Source: Bacteroidales bacterium UBA4866
GTDB taxonomy: Bacteria > Bacteroidota > Bacteroidia > Bacteroidales > P3
Direction of reading: 5' to 3'
Length of the DNA stretch: 18,619 nucleotides
Assembly (NCBI GenBank): GCA_002399565.1
Contig: DHDW01000050.1
Coordinates: forward strand, 1 to 18,619
Numbering within the stretch: the first letter of the stretch is position 1; the number at the start of each line of letters is the position of its first letter. Position numbers and translations under genes: made by a program. Positions 1-7,958 of the stretch are shown here, one piece after another. Below the pieces are notes generated by a model. It saw only the letters and a list, made by a program, of their open reading frames with translations. It did not search any database and was not told the origin of the DNA.

Positions 1-872
1 AAGTCATTTTCACAGATTGTAATGTCTATTGTGTCTATGATTGTTTGGGGGGCAAAGATTATATTTATGGTGTCGGTAGCTTGGCATATCTTCTTAAATG
101 AAATATTATCCAAAATAAAATCATTTCCATCCGAAATTGTACTTTGATTTAATATTCTCAATTGAGCAGTTGTCGCATTAGTATTGTGCCAAACTGCATT
201 GAAAGTTGTCATCTGACAAGGGGTTTGAGCAATTTCAAAAATATCTCCTATAGGTGTTCCATTTATTGAAAATTGGAACAAAGATAAGGGCAAACTTGTA
301 TTTTGAGCAATATTAGCTGACTCAAAAGAACAAACATAAGAAGTGTTGGGCTCAATATTATTCACCATAGCGTCATAAACAGTCGGATGAGTTACAGCTG
401 TTGCTCCATTACCAATCATAGCCATTGTCCCATTAGTACATGAAGCAAAATACCAATAGAACTGATCGGCAGTTAATCCTACATTATATGTGCCTGCAGG
501 CATTACATTTCCTTGATAGTTCAAATCTGTTGTAAATCCTGTATTTCCCAATTCAAAATCTCCATTATAAACCAAATTTGGCTCTGTTAAATAATATGTT
601 TCAACTATATATTGCGTTGCTGTGCTTACTGTTGCTATTGGACTAAAGCTTGTAGGATTACTTAAACCTGTGGATGGAAACCAACGACAAGAATCTGCAC
701 TTGAAATTGCATTTAATTGTATTTGAACAGTAGAGCCTGAAGTAATTACTGTATCATTCTGTAAAATATTTACAGAACAAGTATCATCTTGAAATAATAA
801 ATTATTTAATCCATAAGTGTTTATGCTCAAACAGAATATTGATAAAACAAGCAGATATAAGGGTTTATTCAT
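1..872 (-). CDS. Large secreted surface protein, N-terminal part (runs off left edge)
   Basis: This reading frame is open from an ATG at 872-870 to the window edge, giving 290 residues with no stop. The N-terminus (MNKPLYLLVLSIFCLSINTY) is a signal peptide. Residues about 35-95 look like a bacterial Ig/PKD-type repeat (CRWFPSTGLSNPTSFSPIAT, then TATQYIVETYY). Residues about 99-262 look like a jelly-roll, carbohydrate-binding-like domain, starting NLVYNGDFELGNTGF and ending DFILDNISFKKIC. This layout is common in very large Bacteroidota surface proteins that end in a type IX secretion or gliding-motility-associated C-terminal domain. That C-terminus would lie outside the window, so the export route is inferred. 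No enzyme motif is visible. The gene is divergent from the hexosaminidase and has its own -7 box at 898-905. Confidence 0.8.
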   Translation of the reverse strand, partial: MNKPLYLLVLSIFCLSINTYGLNNLLFQDDTCSVNILQNDTVITSGSTVQIQLNAISSADSCRWFPSTGLSNPTSFSPIATVSTATQYIVETYYLTEPNLVYNGDFELGNTGFTTDLNYQGNVMPAGTYNVGLTADQFYWYFASCTNGTMAMIGNGATAVTHPTVYDAMVNNIEPNTSYVCSFESANIAQNTSLPLSLFQFSINGTPIGDIFEIAQTPCQMTTFNAVWHNTNATTAQLRILNQSTISDGNDFILDNISFKKICQATDTINIIFAPQTIIDTIDITICEND

Positions 873-897
873 AAAAAGAATGATGTTTTTGTGTTTG

Positions 898-905
898 CAA
901 ATATA
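898..905 (-). promoter_or_regulatory. -7 box for the surface protein gene
   Basis: Read on the minus strand this is TATATTTG, which fits the Bacteroidota sigma-ABfr -7 consensus TAnnTTTG. It lies about 26 bases upstream of the ATG at 872. No clear TTG -33 element is seen at the usual 19-21 base distance, so only the -7 half is supported. Confidence 0.5.
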
Positions 906-946
906 ATAATTTATTAAACCAGAACACTTATATCTATCAATTTTCT

Positions 947-954
947 TATTTTTG
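947..954 (+). promoter_or_regulatory. -7 box for the hexosaminidase gene
   Basis: TATTTTTG fits TAnnTTTG and ends 27 bases before the ATG at 982. The divergent box for the surface protein lies about 40 bases to the left, so the two promoters are back to back. No convincing -33 TTG was found. Confidence 0.5.
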
Positions 955-981
955 CAAATATAAACAAATAAAATCCTACAA

Positions 982-3402
982 ATGAAAAAGAAAATTCAAG
1001 TATTAGCTCTATTGATTATTCTATTGTCGAGTCTTACTTATGCTCAAAAAACAATTGATATTATCCCTCAACCTATTAGTGTTAAGTTAGATAAAAACTC
1101 CTTTTTTACTTATGATAATAATACTAAAATAATTTGTAATGTGGACAGTAAGGAGTATTCTGTAGCTGAGTATCTTCATTCTCAACTACAAAGATTTAAC
1201 AATAGTGTTAAACCAATTCTTCCTAAAAAAGATAATCCAAAATATAATATTGCCAACTCAATAATCTTTGTTCTTTCAAGTGACAAGACTCTTGGGAAAG
1301 AAGGTTATCAAATAGATATATTGCAAGATAGAATAGTTGTTTCAGCCAATGATAATCCTGGATTTTTCTATGCTGCTCAAACACTTATTCAACTGATTAT
1401 GCCTAATGATGCAACAAATAATAATAGTAACTTAGACTCCTATTCAGCAAATATTCCTTCTGGAAGAATAATTGACTATCCTCGTTTTACTTATCGTGGC
1501 AAACATTTGGATTGTGCACGACATTTCTTCACTAAGGAAGAGGTAAAGCAATATATTGACCTAATGGCATTCCATAAGCTAAATACTCTTCATTGGCATT
1601 TGACTGATGATCAAGGATGGAGGGTTGAAATTAAGAAATATCCAAAACTTCAAACCATTGCATCAAAAAGAAAAGAAACCTTGATTGGGCATTATTCCGA
1701 CACACCAATCAAATATGATGGCAAAGAATACGGAGGCTACTACACCCAAGAAGAGATTAAAGAGGTAGTTGAATATGCAAAACAAAGATTTATTAGAATA
1801 ATACCTGAAATTGAGATGCCCGGACATGCACTTGCGGCACTTTCGGCTTATCCTGAACTTGGTTGTAGGGATGAAAAATATGAATCTGCTACAACTTGGG
1901 GAGTTTTTGAAGAGGTATTTTGCACTAAAGAAGAAACTTTTGTTTTCTTACAAAATGTTTTGGATGAAGTTGTTGAACTCTTCCCTTCAGAATATATTCA
2001 TATTGGAGGAGATGAATGTCCAAAAAAACGTTGGAAAGAATGTCAGATTTGTCAAAACAGAATTAAAGGAAACAACTTAAAGGATGAATATGAATTACAA
2101 TCCTACTTCATGAATAGGATAGAAAAATATTTGGAAGCTAAGGGCAAGAAAGTTATTGGCTGGGATGAAATTTTGGAAGGTGGATTAAAAGGGGAAGCTA
2201 CAGTTATGTCTTGGCAAGGAGAGGCTGGAGCAATTGCAGCTGCAAAATCTGGACACGATGCAATTATGGTACCTACTGCTTTTCTTTACTTTGATTATTA
2301 TCAAGGTTCGGCTGAAGTAGAACCATTGGGGATTGGAGGATTTGTTCCATTGAAAAAGGTTTATGATTTTGAGCCAGTGCCTAAGGAATTGAATGAAACT
2401 CAAGCAAAGCATATTATTGGAGTGCAGGCAAACACATGGACAGAATATATTCCTACCTTTAAGAAGGTTCAATATATGGACATTCCACGTATTGCAGCCC
2501 TTAGCGAAATTGCTTGGACAAAGAAAGAGAACAAAGATTATAATTCATTTCTTAAAAGGTTAGACAAGCAGATTGGCAGATACGACTACTTGGGATACAA
2601 CTATGCAATCTCTCACTATTCAATTCAAGCCTCAACAAAATGGAATGCAAAGAAAAAACAGGTGGAAGTAACCCTATATTCCCCAATGCCTAACTCCGAT
2701 ATTTACTATACTACCAATAATGAAGAACCAACCATTAGCTCTATAAGGTTTTCTAAACCAATCATAATCAAAGAAAACACAACTCTAAAAGCAAGAGCTA
2801 TAAGCAAGAAAGAGAGGAAAGACAACATTAATAATGCTGAAAAACTCTCCTCACCTCTTTTCTCTCAACAATATACTCTCAACAAAGCAACTGGCAAAGA
2901 GTATAAAATGCAAAACATCAATCCTGCATATTCTGGCAACTCTGCTTTCACTCTAACTGACGGACTCTTTGGAACAAGACAAAGCTATGACCGTTGGGTT
3001 GGGACTTTGGGTGAAGATTATGTTGTGGAATTGGACTTAAAAGAGAAGACTCAAGTGAAGAATATATCCATAAATTTCTTAGATGAAAAGGGCTCCTGGA
3101 TATTTGCACCGATGGAGGTTTCTTTCTTTATTTCAAAGGATAAGAAAGAATGGGAGAAGATTAAAACAATAAACACTAAGGATATTAAGCCAAATGAAAA
3201 CAGTATTTTCACCTATAATTCTGAGCTCAAAAAAGAAATTGGAAGGACAAGATGTGAGAATGTGCCTAAATATGTTAGCGTTATGTTTGATGATGTTAGG
3301 TATATTAGGATTGAAGCAAAGTCAATAAAGACCTGCCCTGAAGGACATAGTGGATATGGATATAAGGCACACTGCTTTGCTGATGAGATAATAGTTGAAT
3401 AG
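982..3402 (+). CDS. Beta-N-acetylhexosaminidase, glycoside hydrolase family 20
   Basis: The product removes terminal beta-linked N-acetylglucosamine or N-acetylgalactosamine from glycans such as chitin oligomers, host mucin or peptidoglycan fragments. A signal peptide (residues 1-22) sends it to the periplasm or surface. Residues about 25-160 form the GH20b domain. The catalytic barrel spans about 167-540, with HWHLTDDQGWR at 204-214, PEIEMPGHALA at 275-285, and the catalytic pair D344-E345 in HIGGDEC; W482-TEY follows. Substrate-assisted catalysis through the acetamido group is the family mechanism. Residues about 555-635 resemble the chitobiase/FN3-like C-terminal domain (DIYYTTNNEEPT), and about 650-806 an F5/8-type C (discoidin-like) domain. 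At 806 residues it is normal for multidomain Bacteroidetes members. No type IX sorting domain is seen, so periplasmic location is more likely. The exact glycan is unknown. Confidence 0.95.
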   Translation: MKKKIQVLALLIILLSSLTYAQKTIDIIPQPISVKLDKNSFFTYDNNTKIICNVDSKEYSVAEYLHSQLQRFNNSVKPILPKKDNPKYNIANSIIFVLSSDKTLGKEGYQIDILQDRIVVSANDNPGFFYAAQTLIQLIMPNDATNNNSNLDSYSANIPSGRIIDYPRFTYRGKHLDCARHFFTKEEVKQYIDLMAFHKLNTLHWHLTDDQGWRVEIKKYPKLQTIASKRKETLIGHYSDTPIKYDGKEYGGYYTQEEIKEVVEYAKQRFIRIIPEIEMPGHALAALSAYPELGCRDEKYESATTWGVFEEVFCTKEETFVFLQNVLDEVVELFPSEYIHIGGDECPKKRWKECQICQNRIKGNNLKDEYELQSYFMNRIEKYLEAKGKKVIGWDEILEGGLKGEATVMSWQGEAGAIAAAKSGHDAIMVPTAFLYFDYYQGSAEVEPLGIGGFVPLKKVYDFEPVPKELNETQAKHIIGVQANTWTEYIPTFKKVQYMDIPRIAALSEIAWTKKENKDYNSFLKRLDKQIGRYDYLGYNYAISHYSIQASTKWNAKKKQVEVTLYSPMPNSDIYYTTNNEEPTISSIRFSKPIIIKENTTLKARAISKKERKDNINNAEKLSSPLFSQQYTLNKATGKEYKMQNINPAYSGNSAFTLTDGLFGTRQSYDRWVGTLGEDYVVELDLKEKTQVKNISINFLDEKGSWIFAPMEVSFFISKDKKEWEKIKTINTKDIKPNENSIFTYNSELKKEIGRTRCENVPKYVSVMFDDVRYIRIEAKSIKTCPEGHSGYGYKAHCFADEIIVE

Positions 3403-3421
3403 TTTTTACACAAATTAGCTT

Positions 3422-3916
3422 ATGAAAATCAAATTAAAACTCAGGTTTAAACAATTAGAGAGAGGTTACCGTCCGACCATTCTTATGCGAATTATGTTAT
3501 TAATCTGCATTATGGGATTTAGTTTTTCAGCACTACTAAACGGATTTATTGGGGTCTTTAATCAAAGTTCACAGGATATAATTCAAAGCTCAAACCTCCC
3601 AACATATCTTCATTTCTATCGCAATTCAATTTTAGATATCCTCTCAATAAGTAGGGCATATTTTATCATCATATCCCTATTGAACATATTCTTAGTTAGC
3701 AGTTTAGTTATAATGTTTAGAGGTTTTACAACAGGATATTATTCGTTTTTTACTTCTCAAATCTTCCTTATAATTACCCCCCTACTCTTTGTTGGACTAA
3801 AGGCTATTAGCTTAGGAGATATAATGATAGCTTTGTTTTTGATTGTATTTTTCTTTTTGGAAATCCTTATCCATCAAAGAAAACCCAATAAGGAAAAAGA
3901 AGAAAAAACTCCCTAA
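3422..3916 (+). CDS. Small integral membrane protein, unknown function
   Basis: I do not recognise this 164-residue protein. It has four hydrophobic stretches at about residues 21-45, 78-98, 106-126 and 128-150. The N-terminus is positively charged (KIKLKLRFKQLERGYRP) and the C-terminal tail is lysine/glutamate-rich (RKPNKEKEEKTP), which suggests both ends are cytoplasmic. No catalytic motif or metal ligand set stands out. The ATG is 19 bases after the hexosaminidase stop, with no promoter or terminator between, so it is probably co-transcribed with that gene. Any role in glycan handling is guesswork. Its 3' side opens onto the palindrome array at 3983-4175. Confidence 0.7.
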   Translation: MKIKLKLRFKQLERGYRPTILMRIMLLICIMGFSFSALLNGFIGVFNQSSQDIIQSSNLPTYLHFYRNSILDILSISRAYFIIISLLNIFLVSSLVIMFRGFTTGYYSFFTSQIFLIITPLLFVGLKAISLGDIMIALFLIVFFFLEILIHQRKPNKEKEEKTP

Positions 3917-3982
3917 AAACAGAGTTTCACTTTGCCCAAAACAAAGAGGCGTATACACCATATTATCAATCCATTACACCAT

Positions 3983-4175
3983 TATAGGCGATATACCCTA
4001 ACCATATCGGCGATATGGCAAAAGTGAATCGCCCAATTCGCATAGGGCATATTGCCCAATATGCACCCCCCATATTGCCCAATATGCACCCCCCATATTG
4101 GGCAATATGCTTTAGTCAAATCGCCGATTTGTTATAACCATATCGCCGATTCACTACCACCATATCGCTGAATTG
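3983..4175. repeat. Array of about nine short palindromes, spacing 22-23 bp
   Basis: The 313-base gap 3917-4229 between convergent genes has no plausible gene. It holds a regular series of palindromes centred near 3988, 4010, 4033, 4055.5, 4078.5, 4101.5, 4124, 4146 and 4168. The best units are 4002-4018 (CCATATCG-G-CGATATGG), 4047-4064 (GCATATTG-CC-CAATATGC), 4071-4086, 4094-4109 and 4117-4131 (CAAATCG-C-CGATTTG). The units at 3988 and 4033 are imperfect, and those at 4146 and 4168 keep only part of the symmetry. Arms differ between units, but in the good units the change is mirrored in the other arm. The array could form hairpins in either transcript and may end transcription from both sides; there is no T-tract like that of a classical terminator. 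Confidence 0.85.
4048..4110. repeat. 23-bp tandem repeat block inside the palindrome array
   Basis: Two identical 23-base units lie at 4048-4070 and 4071-4093, each a palindrome (CATATTGCCCAATATG) followed by CACCCCC. A third palindrome at 4094-4110 (CATATTGGGCAATATGC) is the reverse complement of the first unit's palindrome, with GG instead of CC at the centre. This is the most recently amplified-looking part of the array. Confidence 0.9.
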
Positions 4176-4229
4176 TTACCCTACTATCTTAGAAAAGGAT
4201 GCTTTATAATCAAGAATTGGAGCTGGAGT

Positions 4230-4655
4230 TTAGTCTTCCAACTGCATTGCATAATGAGGAATCTCGGCTTCGTAGAAAAGTTCTCCATATTGCTTAAAGC
4301 CTATTCTTGCATATAGAGGAATTGCTGGGAGTTGGGAATTAAGAGTAATTGGCTTTGTGGTTATGGCTTTTATGTCTTTAATAACCTCTCTAACAAGCAT
4401 CTCAGCATAGCCATTATTCCTATATTCTTCCAAGACAGCCACTCTCTCCAACTTTATTTTCTGACCCAAATCCCTATATCTCATAGTCCCTATTGCCTGA
4501 TTGTCATCATTTAAGATTAAGTAATTCTCGGAATATTCCTCATCCCAATCCTCTTCAAATGGAACATTTTGCCCCAAAACAAAAACCTTATAGCGAATCT
4601 CTTTCGCCTTTTCCATTTGAATATTATCTGTAAATTCAATATGTACTACTTTCAT
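4230..4655 (-). CDS. GNAT-family N-acetyltransferase, ElaA/YjcF-like
   Basis: A single-domain 141-residue acetyltransferase that would use acetyl-CoA. The N-terminal part has the pattern of this subgroup, RYKVFVLGQNVPFEEDWDEE (residues 21-40). Motif A follows with LERVAVLEEYRNNGYAEML (69-87), where RNNGYA is the pyrophosphate-binding loop in a slightly relaxed form of R/Q-x-x-G-x-G/A. The end, YARIGFKQYG then IPHYAMQLE, matches the ElaA-type tail. The acceptor substrate is unknown. The ATG at 4655-4653 overlaps the MATE gene's TGA as ATGA, so translation is probably coupled to the exporter. It is the last gene of the leftward operon starting at 6690. Confidence 0.88.
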   Translation of the reverse strand: MKVVHIEFTDNIQMEKAKEIRYKVFVLGQNVPFEEDWDEEYSENYLILNDDNQAIGTMRYRDLGQKIKLERVAVLEEYRNNGYAEMLVREVIKDIKAITTKPITLNSQLPAIPLYARIGFKQYGELFYEAEIPHYAMQLED

Positions 4656-5968
4656 AATTTATTGTTAAATATTAGATTACGTGAAAACACTGCCATTAAT
4701 ACACTCCTTCCCAATAGGTAAGTTATAAAAGCTATCCAAAGTGCTGAATTTGCAAAGAAAGGGCTAAGAGTGAAGAAAAAGACAAAGAAAAGTGCTGTTG
4801 CAATAAAGATTGCATTTCTCATTATGGCTGATTTTGTCATTCCAATCAAAATACCATCGTAAAGAAAAGCTACGAAACCAGTTAGAGGAATCAAAAGAAC
4901 AAAGCCCATATAGTCTTTTGCAGCCAGAATAATATGTTCTTTATCGGTTAAGAGTCTTAGTAAGTTTTCTCCAAAGAAATAGTATAAAACCATAAACACT
5001 AAGCTGATACCCAATCCCCAACTTAGTATGTATTTGACGCTCTTTCTTAGATTTTTGCTATCCTTAGCACCATAATATTTACCACAAAGGCTTTCGGAGG
5101 CATAGGCAAATCCATCCATAAAATAGGAGAAAAGGGTGAATAGCTGCATAAGTAACGCATTGACAGCCAATGTTGGATACTGCATTTTGGATGATGCAAT
5201 GGTGAAATAGGTGGTTACAATAATTAAACAGCAGGTGCGTAGAAAGATATCTGAGTTTACCTTAAAGAATAACTTCATCTTGTGCCAATTAATACTTTCT
5301 TTTAGGTTGAAGTATTTCTTTAGCTTGCCATACTTAATTTGCCAAAACACAATAGTCGTTATTAGTCCTGAATATTGGGCAATTAGAGTTCCATAAGCCA
5401 CGCCTTCAATCTTCATTTTAAACTTTATCACAAACAAAAGACTAAAGAATATGTTAACTAAATTAATCATTATTGCAATATACATTGGCGTTTTTGAATC
5501 CTGCATACCTATCAACCAACCCTTTAAAGCATACATTCCCAGAGTTGCAGGAGCCGCCCAAATCAATATAAAAAAGTATCTTAGACCCAAATCCAGCACT
5601 CCATTTTTGTTCTCAATAAAGCTTCTTGTCAGTAAAGATATTGGATATTGAAGAATGATAAGACTAAAAGATATCAGAAGAGCGATAAATAATGCCCTTG
5701 TTAATATATTCATTGACTCCTTTAAATCTCTTGCCCCATACGACTGAGCAGTGAAACCACTTGTCCCCATTCTCAGAAATCCGAAGTTCCAATAAATGAA
5801 ATTAAATATCATTGTTCCAACAGAAATAGCTCCAATATAGTCAATTGAGCTTCCTTCAGTGTCTAAATGACCAACAATAGAAGTATCAACCATACCCAAA
5901 AGAGGGACAGTTATATTGGTTATAATGTTTGGTAGAGCTAAGCTTAATATTCGCTTATTCATTTGCAA
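4652..5968 (-). CDS. MATE-family multidrug/Na+ efflux protein, DinF-like
   Basis: A 438-residue, twelve-helix inner-membrane transporter of the MATE family, which exports drugs or metabolites in exchange for Na+ or H+. The N-terminal half carries the family pattern PNIITNITVPLLGMVDTSIVGHL and, after an exposed loop, FGFLRMGTSGFTAQSYGARD, both typical of the DinF branch. The second half repeats the fold (residues about 230-430), including CGKYYGAKDSKNLRKSVKY, the counterpart of the AQ..GA segment. Length is normal. The frame starts MQMNKRIL; starting at the second Met would remove only two residues. It lies five bases after the membrane protein ending at 5974 and overlaps the acetyltransferase by four bases. 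The substrate cannot be told. Confidence 0.92.
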   Translation of the reverse strand: MQMNKRILSLALPNIITNITVPLLGMVDTSIVGHLDTEGSSIDYIGAISVGTMIFNFIYWNFGFLRMGTSGFTAQSYGARDLKESMNILTRALFIALLISFSLIILQYPISLLTRSFIENKNGVLDLGLRYFFILIWAAPATLGMYALKGWLIGMQDSKTPMYIAIMINLVNIFFSLLFVIKFKMKIEGVAYGTLIAQYSGLITTIVFWQIKYGKLKKYFNLKESINWHKMKLFFKVNSDIFLRTCCLIIVTTYFTIASSKMQYPTLAVNALLMQLFTLFSYFMDGFAYASESLCGKYYGAKDSKNLRKSVKYILSWGLGISLVFMVLYYFFGENLLRLLTDKEHIILAAKDYMGFVLLIPLTGFVAFLYDGILIGMTKSAIMRNAIFIATALFFVFFFTLSPFFANSALWIAFITYLLGRSVLMAVFSRNLIFNNKL

Positions 5969-5973
5969 TTTGG

Positions 5974-6690
5974 TTATGAATTAACCTTTTTATTGCGAAA
6001 TAGCTTTAAGAAATAAGGCAAATGCCAAAGTATATGAATTAAAGAGATTAGAGTCATTGCTATTCCAAACTCAACATGAAGCTTAAGATTGGTTAGGTAA
6101 ATCGATTGAAATACGTTGTAGTTTAGTTGAATTACTAAGAGTAAGCCTAAGAGACAAGACATTAAGAAGGTTAATAAAAGTATAGAGTTCCAAATCTTTC
6201 TATGAATAATTTTTCTGATCACTTTGAACCTAACCAAAAGCATAGTAAATAGATAACAAACTAATGTAATGGCACTTATTCCTAATAATCTATATGGTTT
6301 TGCTTTCTCAACAGTTTCCTCTTCAGTTTGAGGGAGAGACTTTTCTTTATTATATTTATGAGTAATTATCTCTGCAATCTCTGCCTCAACAACAATATCG
6401 TCCTCATTAATCGAATCTTCTACAAAAGAGTTAGTATCATTCAAATTAATAGTTTCAACACTGCCATCCCCACTCTTCTTTTTAATCTTTATAACATTTT
6501 GAACATTGGTTTGAGTTTCTACAGGTTTAAATTCTGAAGGATCACAAATACCATTGCCATTTTCATCAACAAAACGACCGCACTGACCTTCACAATTCAC
6601 AAGTCCTCTTGGACAAGTATTTTGTGCTTGAAGAGAGAAAGAAGCTATAAGAAATAATATAAATATTTGAAAGATATGTTTAGTTTTCAT
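5974..6690 (-). CDS. Membrane protein with Cys-rich Ca-loop-like head and cytochrome-b-like tail
   Basis: A 238-residue protein in three parts. Residues 1-23 are a signal peptide. Residues 26-50 form an exported head, CPRGLVNCEGQCGRFVDENG then NGICD, with four cysteines and an EF-hand-like loop (D42-x-N44-x-N46-G-x-C-D50). Similar heads occur on membrane ferric-reductase or 4Fe-4S/cytochrome proteins of anaerobes. After an acidic linker (about 55-130), three hydrophobic segments follow at about 136-154, 168-190 and 204-228. Histidines at 163, 205, 219 and 223 are candidate heme ligands, as in the DUF4405/cytochrome-b-like group. I infer a heme-binding electron-transfer membrane protein; the redox partner is unknown. 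It is the first gene of the operon, behind the promoter at 6731-6761. Confidence 0.7.
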   Translation of the reverse strand: MKTKHIFQIFILFLIASFSLQAQNTCPRGLVNCEGQCGRFVDENGNGICDPSEFKPVETQTNVQNVIKIKKKSGDGSVETINLNDTNSFVEDSINEDDIVVEAEIAEIITHKYNKEKSLPQTEEETVEKAKPYRLLGISAITLVCYLFTMLLVRFKVIRKIIHRKIWNSILLLTFLMSCLLGLLLVIQLNYNVFQSIYLTNLKLHVEFGIAMTLISLIHILWHLPYFLKLFRNKKVNS

Positions 6691-6730
6691 CCTTTTTTAT
6701 TCCGATTTTGTAGTCCCAAAAATTATTTTG

Positions 6731-6761
6731 CAAAGTTAAGAATAAGTTTTCTACCTAACAA
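6731..6761 (-). promoter_or_regulatory. Promoter of the cytochrome-like/MATE/GNAT operon
   Basis: On the minus strand, TTG (6761-6759), a 20-base spacer, then TAACTTTG (6738-6731) match the Bacteroidota consensus TTG-N19-21-TAnnTTTG. The -7 box ends 40 bases before the ATG at 6690. This is the best promoter match in the window. Confidence 0.72.
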
Positions 6762-6817
6762 TTAAAGGAGATACAAAAAAAACAGCACTAAACTTTTATA
6801 TTATTATAGACTGAATT

Positions 6818-7909
6818 TCAATTTAATCTATTTTCAGTTTGAGAATCATAATAATCATATTCAGAGATTAATTTCAAAAACATATCATGAACTGAAATAA
6901 CTTCTGTAGCCCTATAAGCATTAACTCCAGCAAAGCAAAAACCTTTATCTACATTCCCTTTGTAGGCATTTAATAGCGCCCTCATTATACAATATGGACT
7001 TGTTTCAATATTACATGTCTTTATGCAATGGAATGGACAGTTCTTTGGATGCGTTTCTCCCCTTAAAACACTTTGAAGGAATGAATTATTAATCGCTCTT
7101 CCTGGCATTCCAACAGGGCTTTTAATAATTACTATATCTTCTTTACTGGCATTAATATAGGATTGCTTAAATTCATCGGAAGCATCACATTCATAAGTTG
7201 TAACAAAACGTGTCCCCATCTGAACTCCAGAAGCTCCAAGCTGCATTATCTTATAAATATCTTCTCCTGTATAAATTCCTCCTGCTGCAATAACAGGAAT
7301 TTTCTTTCCAAATTTCTGTTCAAAACGAGATGCCTCTTGAATAATTTTTGGTAAGTTTATCTCTAATTGATATTCTTTACTTTCTAAATCTTCTATCTTA
7401 TAACCTAAGTGTCCACCTGCCATTGGTCCCTCTACAACAATTGCATCAGGAACATAATTATAATTTGAAGTCCATTTCTCGCACAAGATTTTTGTAGCTC
7501 TTGCAGAAGAAACAATAGGCACTAATTTAGTCTGTGAATCTTCATCCAAATATTTAGGTAAATCTAATGGCATTCCTGCTCCAGCAAATATTACATCAGC
7601 CTTCTCTTTTACTGCAGTTTTAACCATATCGGAAAAATTATTTAGAGCAACCATAATATTCACTCCAACTATTCCCTTGGTTTTATCTTTTGCTTTTTGG
7701 ATTTCTTGTTTAAGCCCATATATACAAGCATCTATATAATTATTGGCTTCTTGCATGTAGTAAAGACCTAAGCCAGCAGCAGAAATAACTCCCACTCCCC
7801 CTTCATTAGCAACTGCTGCAGCCAATCCAGACAGTGACACCCCTACTCCCATTCCGCCTTGGATAATTGGGTAATTTGCAACTAAATTACCAATTGTAAG
7901 TTTTCTCAT
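6818..7909 (-). CDS. Nitronate monooxygenase-like FMN protein (2-nitropropane dioxygenase family)
   Basis: A 363-residue TIM-barrel flavoprotein. The start PIIQGGMGVGVSLSGLAAAV (14-33) is the family's FMN-binding opening. EGPMAGGHLG (160-169) holds H167, at the position of the catalytic base in nitronate monooxygenases. IPVIAAGGIYTGEDI and GASGVQMGTRF (204-235) form the phosphate-binding end of the barrel. Four cysteines at 291, 295, 299 and 307 (NCPFHCIKTCN then PYC) form a cluster often seen in clostridial and Bacteroidetes relatives; it may bind metal, though this is not shown. The family oxidises alkyl nitronates to carbonyls and nitrite; FabK enoyl reductases are close relatives, so the substrate is uncertain. 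It is a single gene, divergent from comF by 49 bases. Confidence 0.85.
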   Translation of the reverse strand: MRKLTIGNLVANYPIIQGGMGVGVSLSGLAAAVANEGGVGVISAAGLGLYYMQEANNYIDACIYGLKQEIQKAKDKTKGIVGVNIMVALNNFSDMVKTAVKEKADVIFAGAGMPLDLPKYLDEDSQTKLVPIVSSARATKILCEKWTSNYNYVPDAIVVEGPMAGGHLGYKIEDLESKEYQLEINLPKIIQEASRFEQKFGKKIPVIAAGGIYTGEDIYKIMQLGASGVQMGTRFVTTYECDASDEFKQSYINASKEDIVIIKSPVGMPGRAINNSFLQSVLRGETHPKNCPFHCIKTCNIETSPYCIMRALLNAYKGNVDKGFCFAGVNAYRATEVISVHDMFLKLISEYDYYDSQTENRLN

Positions 7910-7919
7910 CTATTTTATT

Positions 7920-7935
7920 TATATTTGCAAAGATA
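7920..7935. promoter_or_regulatory. Abutting, oppositely directed -7 boxes for comF and the nitronate monooxygenase gene
   Basis: TATATTTG at 7920-7927 fits the -7 consensus reading right toward comF. The next eight bases, 7928-7935, read TATCTTTG on the minus strand, toward the flavoprotein gene. The two boxes touch end to end and form a near-perfect 16-base inverted repeat. No good -33 TTG is visible for either direction. Confidence 0.55.
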
Positions 7936-7958
7936 ATTCTATTAATTTATCTATCGCT

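Noticed and set aside
2185..2472. Antisense reading frame of 95 codons inside the hexosaminidase gene
   Set aside because: It lies wholly within a well-supported gene, has no promoter-like box or recognisable domain, and its composition fits a chance frame on the reverse strand.
3983..4175. CRISPR array
   Set aside because: The units are palindromes at 22-23 bp steps with only a few bases between them. There are no unique spacers of 30 bases or so and no cas gene nearby.
5451..5651. Plus-strand frame of 66 codons opposite the MATE gene
   Set aside because: It is a chance frame antisense to a clear transporter gene, with hydrophobic content mirroring the membrane helices on the other strand.
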